Assembly (NCBI GenBank): GCA_942491345.1
Contig: CALOAN010000003.1
Span: 113,719-177,718 of the forward strand
Direction: 5' to 3'
Source: JAHEEL01 sp942491345
GTDB taxonomy: Bacteria > Actinomycetota > Acidimicrobiia > Spongiisociales > UBA5794
DNA length: 64,000 nt
The position numbers and the translations under genes are program-made. The first letter of the stretch is position 1, and each line of letters begins with the position of its first letter. The notes beneath the pieces were generated by a model. It worked only from the letters and a program-made list of their open reading frames with translations. It was not told where the DNA came from and ran no database searches. Below, one piece after another: positions 58,707 through 64,000 of this stretch.

Positions 58707-59704
58707 AGGAGGCCGGCCTCCGCAACGAGGTCGGTCGCCAGATCGAGCATGGGGGCGAGGTCCGAGAGGTCGATGTCCGGCGTCGGAATCGAGTCGAGGG
58801 GCGGCAGATCACCGAACGGTTCGACTCCCGGAACCAGTGGGTACTCGAACGTCTCCTGGGCGAAGTACTCCTGCGCCTCGACCGAAAGGAGGAATTCAAC
58901 GAACGCAGCTGCCGAATCGGGAGCGTCGCCCGCCTTCAGAATGCCGGCACCCGACGGCATGATGAGGGATCCGGCCGATGCTTCGGGAAAGAAGTAGTTG
59001 GCAGCGGGTGCGTCGGGATCCTCGGCGAGTGAGCGCAGCACGTAGTAGTGGTTCACCAGGCCGGTTTCGACCTGGCCATCAGCCACGGCATCAACGATCG
59101 TGGAGTTCCTCGGGTAGGTCGGCGCTTCGTTGGCCTCTACCCCCTCGAGCCATGCCAGTGTCGCCGTCTCGCCGTCGAGAAGGATCTTGGCTGCCACGAA
59201 CGCCAGGAACGAACCGTTGGTCGGGGCAATCCCGACTTGTCCCTTCCAACGCGGATCGACGAACCCGTCCTCGTTTGCCGGGAGGTCGGGTGGTGACACC
59301 AGATTGGTGTCGTACACAACGGTGCGTGCGCGCCCGGACACGCCAACCCAACGACCTCCGGGGTCGGAGAATCGCTCCGGAACCATGCTGAGCGTGTCCG
59401 ACGGCAGTTCGGCGAACAAGCCCGCCAACGCGATCGACCCGAGTGACGCAGGATCTTGCGCAAGGAATACCGATGCCGGTGATCGGTCGCCTTCTTCGAG
59501 GATCGTTGCAGCGAGCTCAGCGGAGTCGCCGTATCGCACCGAGACTTGGATCCCGGATTCCAGCTCGAATTGTTCAATCAGCGGTGCGACGAGCTCCTCA
59601 GATCGACCGGAATAGACCGTGAGCGCGTACGACGAATCGGATGAACCGGAGCACCCGGTCGCCCAGACGGCAAACGCGATGACGAGAATCGTGAGTCGAT
59701 GCAC
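58703..59704 (-). CDS. Iron(III)-type substrate-binding lipoprotein (FbpA-like)
   Basis: A 333-residue periplasmic-type binding protein anchored by lipid (WATGCSG lipobox, Cys at about 18). The N-terminal LTVYSGRSEELV and the internal NHYYV pair of tyrosines are as in ferric-ion-binding FbpA proteins, in which tyrosines bind iron. It is the first gene of an fbpABC-type operon. A 34-bp palindrome lies just upstream and may be a terminator for the previous gene or an operator. Iron is the best guess for the cargo, but a thiamine or 2-aminoethylphosphonate system is possible. Confidence 0.85.
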   Translation of the reverse strand: MHRLTILVIAFAVWATGCSGSSDSSYALTVYSGRSEELVAPLIEQFELESGIQVSVRYGDSAELAATILEEGDRSPASVFLAQDPASLGSIALAGLFAELPSDTLSMVPERFSDPGGRWVGVSGRARTVVYDTNLVSPPDLPANEDGFVDPRWKGQVGIAPTNGSFLAFVAAKILLDGETATLAWLEGVEANEAPTYPRNSTIVDAVADGQVETGLVNHYYVLRSLAEDPDAPAANYFFPEASAGSLIMPSGAGILKAGDAPDSAAAFVEFLLSVEAQEYFAQETFEYPLVPGVEPFGDLPPLDSIPTPDIDLSDLAPMLDLATDLVAEAGLL

Positions 59705-59741
59705 CGGGTTCCCAGCGACGAGTGGACACTTGCACCGGAAA

Positions 59742-59775
59742 CCCTATTTGCACTACGTCGGTAGTGCAAATAGGG
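59742..59775 (-). terminator. 34-bp near-perfect palindrome: terminator of the TadG-like gene or operator of the iron transporter
   Basis: CCCTATTTGCACTAC (59742-59756) and its exact reverse complement (59761-59775) are separated by GTCG. On the minus strand it begins 20 bases after the TadG stop and is followed by TTTCC. It also ends 37 bases before the start of the binding-protein gene, so it could be an operator. The site does not resemble the DtxR/IdeR or Fur consensus. Confidence 0.6.
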
Positions 59776-59794
59776 ATGGGCTCACGCCCAACGT

Positions 59795-61321
59795 CTACCG
59801 ATAGAGGTACACGTTGTACGCGGAGGGATCGTTGAACTGGTTGTTGAAGTCTTCCGGGAGCCAATCGTCATTCTCGAAGACGAACGCAGAGACCCCTTCC
59901 ATGACGAGGTTGACGTTGTTCTTGCACCCGGAACCTTGCAGAAGACACCCCTCGGCCGATCCTTCGCCGGGATCGAAGATCTCCGGCCGGACCGCGGGAG
60001 CGTCATCCGCATCGAAGTACATGCATTCCGTCGCCGAACAGTTGTACCAGGTCGACTGGAGGTAGATCGGGACGAACTTCACGATGTTGATCGGGGTGCT
60101 GGGTCCGATTGCTGCAAGGTCATCCTGATCGAGGTCGATCTGCGGCACGATGGCAAAACGAGGCGACGTGAGGATGGAGCTGTCGAACTTCACCTCGCCG
60201 GTCTCGAGGCAAGCAACCAGGTTGATGGTGAGTTGCGTTCCCTCAAAGGTGTCTGTGTCGAAGTTGTCTTCGTTGCACGCGTCCCCGGCCAACGTGGAGA
60301 ATATCAGGTGTTCCCATAGGCCCACGTTGTCCAGGTCGATCGTGCTGTTGCCTTTCGGCAACGCGCGCCATTCGGCGGGGTTTCCGCCGCTCTGGCGGAG
60401 CAGGCCGGGCTGACTGAGCGTGCCGTATGGACCATCACCGATGAATCCATCGGATACTTGGGTGAGGCCGCCAGGGTCGGCGAGGATGGCATGCGGGGTG
60501 TAGGCATCCCCGGGACCTCCAAGCGCATCACACGTGTCTGCACCGTCGGCTGCCACGGCGCCGTCGGGCGCGATCCTGAGGAAGTGGTCGATCCCGAGCG
60601 CCGTGTTCCCCCTGATTCGGCCATTCACGTCGCCCGTGCACGTCAGCGTCGTGCCCCACGGATCATCGTCCGTTCCGTGGTACGGACTGTCGACCGTGCC
60701 GAAGAATCCACTGGCCGGACCATTACATACATCTCGCGCCTGTCCGGGCGGGGGTGTTCCGAGGCAGTACTCGGTCCCTGGATCCAGCGGAAGAACGAAC
60801 GGCAAAGCACCCTGCACTCCGGGGTTCTGAACGATCTCCGCGACGGCTTCGGCATTGACGGCAATTGTGTCGATCCCGATGAGCTTCGCAAAAGACGTCT
60901 CGATCACTTGGTCCGGGATGCGCACCTTCAGCAGGGTTGCGTTGGATACGGTGCCGGCCTGTCTGAGGCTGACGCAGTTGTTTCCGGCGAGTGGTGCGAA
61001 CCCATCCGTCGGTGCGGGGCATCCGTTCCAGCCGGTGTCGTCGGCCGGGTACCCGATGTTCCGTTCGACATAGTCCTGGACGAGGGCAACAACATCGGCG
61101 TCTGTCGGATTCGAACGCACGTACTCTATCGCTCCGGCCATCGCCGCCGCGTCGGCTGCCGTCTGGTCTTGCCTTCGCTCGGCCCACGCGCTTCCGAGAT
61201 CGACGGTGAGGGCTGCAAAGGCGAGCAGCATGACCATGAGGAGCGCGACGATGACGGCAATGGCGCCGACATCGTCGGAGGTCAGGCGTTGCAGCAGAAG
61301 CTGCAATCGTCGGACTGTCAC
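59795..61321 (-). CDS. TadG-like Flp pilus-assembly protein
   Basis: A 508-residue protein with a TadG N-terminus: a single helix (about 18-40) then VDLGSAWAERRQDQTAADAAAMAGA, which matches the Tad_N region. The long extracytoplasmic part (about 60-508) has many cysteines and aspartates and no further known domain. The GTG start overlaps the TadE-like gene stop (GTGA). The genes for the prepilin, TadA ATPase, TadB/C and TadZ are not in the window, so the pair may be an isolated minor-pilin set. Confidence 0.8.
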   Translation of the reverse strand: MTVRRLQLLLQRLTSDDVGAIAVIVALLMVMLLAFAALTVDLGSAWAERRQDQTAADAAAMAGAIEYVRSNPTDADVVALVQDYVERNIGYPADDTGWNGCPAPTDGFAPLAGNNCVSLRQAGTVSNATLLKVRIPDQVIETSFAKLIGIDTIAVNAEAVAEIVQNPGVQGALPFVLPLDPGTEYCLGTPPPGQARDVCNGPASGFFGTVDSPYHGTDDDPWGTTLTCTGDVNGRIRGNTALGIDHFLRIAPDGAVAADGADTCDALGGPGDAYTPHAILADPGGLTQVSDGFIGDGPYGTLSQPGLLRQSGGNPAEWRALPKGNSTIDLDNVGLWEHLIFSTLAGDACNEDNFDTDTFEGTQLTINLVACLETGEVKFDSSILTSPRFAIVPQIDLDQDDLAAIGPSTPINIVKFVPIYLQSTWYNCSATECMYFDADDAPAVRPEIFDPGEGSAEGCLLQGSGCKNNVNLVMEGVSAFVFENDDWLPEDFNNQFNDPSAYNVYLYR

Positions 61322-61785
61322 GGGCAGGCCCCGGCGTCGTTGCCGGGGTCAACGCCGCTCACGTCACCCCAGTTCACCTCTTCCCGTTCGATCCTCATTT
61401 CTGCAGTCGACGTGATCGTGAGGTTGTCGAACATCGCAAGGATCCCGGTGAGGGATTCGTAGCGCTGCGCGATCGTCACGACGGCCGATGCGCTGTCGGT
61501 GCCGGCATTGTTCTGCGAGAGGTACACAGACGCCCGCGCGGCCGAGAGCGTCGCTCGTGAGCACGTCTCCGCGATGATCTGATCGGCATCCCCGGGATCA
61601 GGGAAGTCGACGACGGCAAGCCTCGCACCCTCTCGGGCTGCGTTGCGAATCTCGACCTGCTGGGCGAACAGCCACCCTGCTTCCATGATTCCGAAGACGA
61701 GCAGGATCAGGAGCGGCAATACGACCGCAAACTCGACGAGCGAGGCACCTCGCTCTCCTTGCCTCATCTTGAACGGTGTACTCAT
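61318..61785 (-). CDS. TadE-like minor pilin / pilus-assembly protein
   Basis: A 155-residue protein with the TadE signature: basic N-terminus ending in RGASLVEFAVVLPLL, a hydrophobic helix, then EIRNAAREGARLAVV. The extracytoplasmic part is about 100 residues. It is coupled to the TadG-like gene. Upstream (61786-61955) lies a weak promoter-like GATAAT at about 61818-61823 in the minus direction without a clear -35. Confidence 0.85.
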   Translation of the reverse strand: MSTPFKMRQGERGASLVEFAVVLPLLILLVFGIMEAGWLFAQQVEIRNAAREGARLAVVDFPDPGDADQIIAETCSRATLSAARASVYLSQNNAGTDSASAVVTIAQRYESLTGILAMFDNLTITSTAEMRIEREEVNWGDVSGVDPGNDAGACP

Positions 61786-61880
61786 GATATCGACTCCCGC
61801 GGAATGCCCTTTCCCAGATTATCGGCGCCGAGCCCCCGTTCATGTAGCCAACTCTTGGAGTACAAAAAGTGACTAGTCAG

Positions 61881-61902
61881 CGTGGAGGTCATTCGCTCCA
61901 CG
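61881..61902 (-). terminator. Possible terminator of the AlkP-superfamily gene
   Basis: CGTGGAG and CTCCACG pair (7 bp, 8-base loop) 54 bases after the gene's stop on the minus strand. A palindrome TGACTAGTCA and a TTTTT run follow about 12 bases later. Confidence 0.42.
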
Positions 61903-61955
61903 TCGCCACTTCTCGATCGGCAAAGGTGGGCTTGCAGGTCACTCGGGGTGGGCGT

Positions 61956-63054
61956 TCAGGGCCCTCGCACGAGGAGCGGAATCATCCGCTCGGCATCGGT
62001 GAGGGCACCGTGGTTGCCAAGCATCCGATCGTTGGCGTGCCGGTGCAGGAGGAGCCGGTCGTCATCTGCCACCAGGACTCCGTCGGGAGCTCGGTCGTCG
62101 AAGGCCGGGTGACGTGGCCCTGGACCCCACCAGTCCGCGACGTGTTCGATCGGGAACCATGTGGCGGGCAGATCGTCCGCGAGTGACGCGCCATCGCCGA
62201 GGACGAACAATGCCCGTCCATCGCCGTAGAAGACCCGATCCTCGTGCAACGCCTTTGGGATCTTGGCCTGCCGATCCTTCGGAAAGTCGATGTGACCGTG
62301 GTCGGCGGTTCCGACCATCACGGCGCCGTCCGGCAAGTGAGCGGCGATCTGCTCCCAGACCCAACCGACCGCGGTGAGTGCTTCGGCGTACTCGGCCGAT
62401 TTCTGGCCGTAGACGTGTGCCGCGAAATCAACGTGCGGGAGGTAGCTGAAGATGAAGCGGCGCGGCTCCATCGCGAGTTGGAGGGTTGCGTCCACCGTTT
62501 CCTCGAGCGTGAAGGCCGGCTCAATCCGACATCCTCGATAAAGGGCCTTGGACAGCGGTGAACCAAGGAAGTTGCCGGGCTGAACGGTGATCGGCTCTAC
62601 GCCCGCCTCACTGAGACGTTCCCACAGGTTCGGGGAAGGGAGGAACGCGGCGGTGTTGTACTCGACGGGTTCCCCCCACAGCGTGGTCCACTTGATGGTG
62701 TTGATGACCCGGTCGATTTCCGGAAGCCACAACTGGTACCCAAGGAGCCCGTGTTGCGACGGTGGGAGCCCGGTCGCGATCGTGGCCAGGCTCACCGTTG
62801 TTGTCGCAGGAAAGGGCGCATCGATACTCCCGCGGAGTGCCTCCTTCAGCGGCGAGGCCGCCGCATGGTCGAGTTGAAGGGTTCCGAGGCCATCGAAGAG
62901 CAACAGGATGTAGGTGGAAGCCTCCGGGACCTGGGCGGCGAGCGACGGGTCGAGACGTATCCCGGGCGAAGGCTCCGGTGAGGCGATGTTCGAGTTCCGA
63001 GACCAGATTGGGGAGTGAACCACCGACGTAGTCGGGGACAGTGATCGAAGGCAT
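61956..63054 (-). CDS. AlkP-superfamily phosphodiesterase/pyrophosphatase, apparent frameshift near the N-terminus
   Basis: A type I phosphodiesterase-like enzyme of about 366 residues. Metal and catalytic motifs are LLLFDGLG (metal Asp), ATTTVSLAT (nucleophile Thr), HVDFAAHVYG and TADHGHIDFP. They resemble nucleotide pyrophosphatase or phosphonoacetate hydrolase-type members. The expected N-terminus MPSITVPDYVGGS starts at 63054 but is in another frame from the rest: a +1 shift is needed between about 62950 and 63010 (where SELEHRL meets PEPSPGIRL). Either the sequence has an extra base there, the gene is decaying, or a programmed shift exists. The C-terminal frame runs without stops to 61956. 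Probably a real gene with an assembly or sequencing error. Confidence 0.72.
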
Positions 63055-63201
63055 GGCGACCGACGGTAGTCGGAGCCGAGCACGTCGGTGCCGTGAGTGT
63101 GACGGGGTCCGCACCGGCCGCGACCCCGAACTAGGCTCGGGGTGAGCGCTGAATTCGACAGGGCAGTGGGGTGTCCGGTCGCCAACGACGTTGGTGCGCA
63201 C

Positions 63202-64000
63202 ATGACTCCTGAGAAGCTCAATCGACTCGCAATGTGGGGAACCGTCGGCATCCTCGTTGGTGCCGGAGCAATCTTCGGAGTGCGCCTGGCGGCCACCGAC
63301 CGTGCCAATTCGACCATAGCTCCGCCCATTCCGGAGCAATATCTGCGTCCAACTCACCCTCGATCGAAGCGGTGATCGCGACTACTCCTGCGACGCCTTC
63401 GACGACGGTGGATTCCTCGGAACAAGGCAGCCACTACGACGGTCACGCGACCGGGGTCGTCGGTCGAGTCCGTAGCAGCGGAGCTGATTCGCTCGGGAGT
63501 AGCCCAGCCTACGACGACAACCTCGGTCACGCCGCTCCCGACGACCACCACGACGACGCTCCCGACGACCACCACGACGACGACGCTCCCGACGACCACC
63601 ACGACGACGACGCTTCCTACGACCACCACGACGACGCTCCCAACGACCACCGCGACGGTCCCTACGACCTCCCGACGGCTCCCACCACCACGACGACGCT
63701 TCCAACAACCACCACGACGACGACGTTCCCGACGCAGGGCCTCTTCGTCGTCGGGTTCGGCGGCCAGGCTCAAGCAGCCACCGATGATTGGGGCGTGCTC
63801 CTCAGTGTCAACCTGGGTTCCACGGTCAGCGGGACCTGGCGCGCTCAGGTGGATGTCTCCTGGAGCGGCGACGGCAATGGAACCACGGTTCTCGAGACCG
63901 GCGGGAGTGGAAAGGCGAGTACCGTCGTCGGACCGTTCGTTGGCAGCTCGGTTGTATTCACAATCACGGATATCCGGAGCGCCGGGTGGGTGTACCTGCC
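63202..64000 (+). pseudogene. Secreted Thr-rich linker protein with broken reading frame (3' end outside window)
   Basis: Starts with MTPEKLNRLAMWG and one hydrophobic helix (about 10-30), then meets a stop at 63373-63375. A second frame (open from 63372) carries VIATTPATPSTTVD, and a third run of frame carries the linker with PTTTTTTLPTTT repeats from about 63520 to 63655. The original second frame then continues from 63680 to the window edge as a domain with VSGTWRAQVDVSW and VVFTITDI, a beta-sandwich of the kind often found in secreted Acidimicrobiia proteins. At least two frameshifts would be needed to join these parts. This could be decay, a hypervariable gene or assembly error in the repetitive tract. 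Confidence 0.55.

Overview
The window reads as chromosomal DNA of a high-GC, deep-branching actinobacterium, most likely a member of Acidimicrobiia or a neighbouring class. This rests on an MshA-type glycosyltransferase (mycothiol), an RsiG/AmfC-type anti-sigma protein, Thr/Pro-rich secreted linkers, a cobalamin-dependent ribonucleotide reductase, a bc complex with split cytochrome b, and several probable leaderless starts. Nothing indicates a plasmid, prophage, transposase or CRISPR array. All calls come from reading the sequence and its translations by eye; no database search was run.

Layout. 1-18 kb: an FtsX-type ABC exporter (cut by the left edge), an Excalibur-repeat lipoprotein, an HtrA protease, two PAP2 phosphatases flanking a kinase-like fragment, nrdJ with two NrdR boxes, an MFS transporter, two small envelope proteins, an acyl-CoA ligase with a glutamine amidotransferase, and a Clp1/Grc3-like kinase. 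18-27 kb: mshA overlapping a GNAT gene, an asparaginase, rsiG, an M23 peptidase, a MoaD/membrane-domain fusion, HMG-CoA lyase, heptamer tandem repeats, and a SAM hydrolase. 27-38 kb: rex, then a six-gene menaquinol-cytochrome c reductase operon on the minus strand, and divergently a CcoN-CcoO fusion followed by a modular cytochrome c. 38-54.6 kb: a menaquinone-reductase-like flavoprotein, a DUF3054 protein and a complete nuoA-N operon. 54.6-64 kb: a bactofilin-like membrane protein, an iron-type ABC importer, TadE/TadG proteins, an AlkP-superfamily hydrolase with an apparent frameshift, and a disrupted Thr-rich secreted protein at the right edge.

How the genes work together. Complex I, the bc complex, membrane cytochromes, a quinone-modifying flavoprotein and Rex lie within 27 kb, so most of an electron transport chain from NADH to cytochrome c is encoded together. 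No intact terminal oxidase is present. The CcoN-like half of the fusion lacks five of the six expected metal-ligand histidines and probably cannot reduce oxygen.

The most unusual signal lies in these respiratory genes. A roughly 50-residue module (core MPESLVERSAKARA followed by VDDVLLEWAEEEG) occurs five times in the modular cytochrome c and twice in the cytochrome b C-terminal subunit, in both cases on the predicted cytoplasmic side. The linkers between modules are encoded by copies of a composite palindromic DNA element, about 80-90 bp long, that is translated in more than one reading frame.
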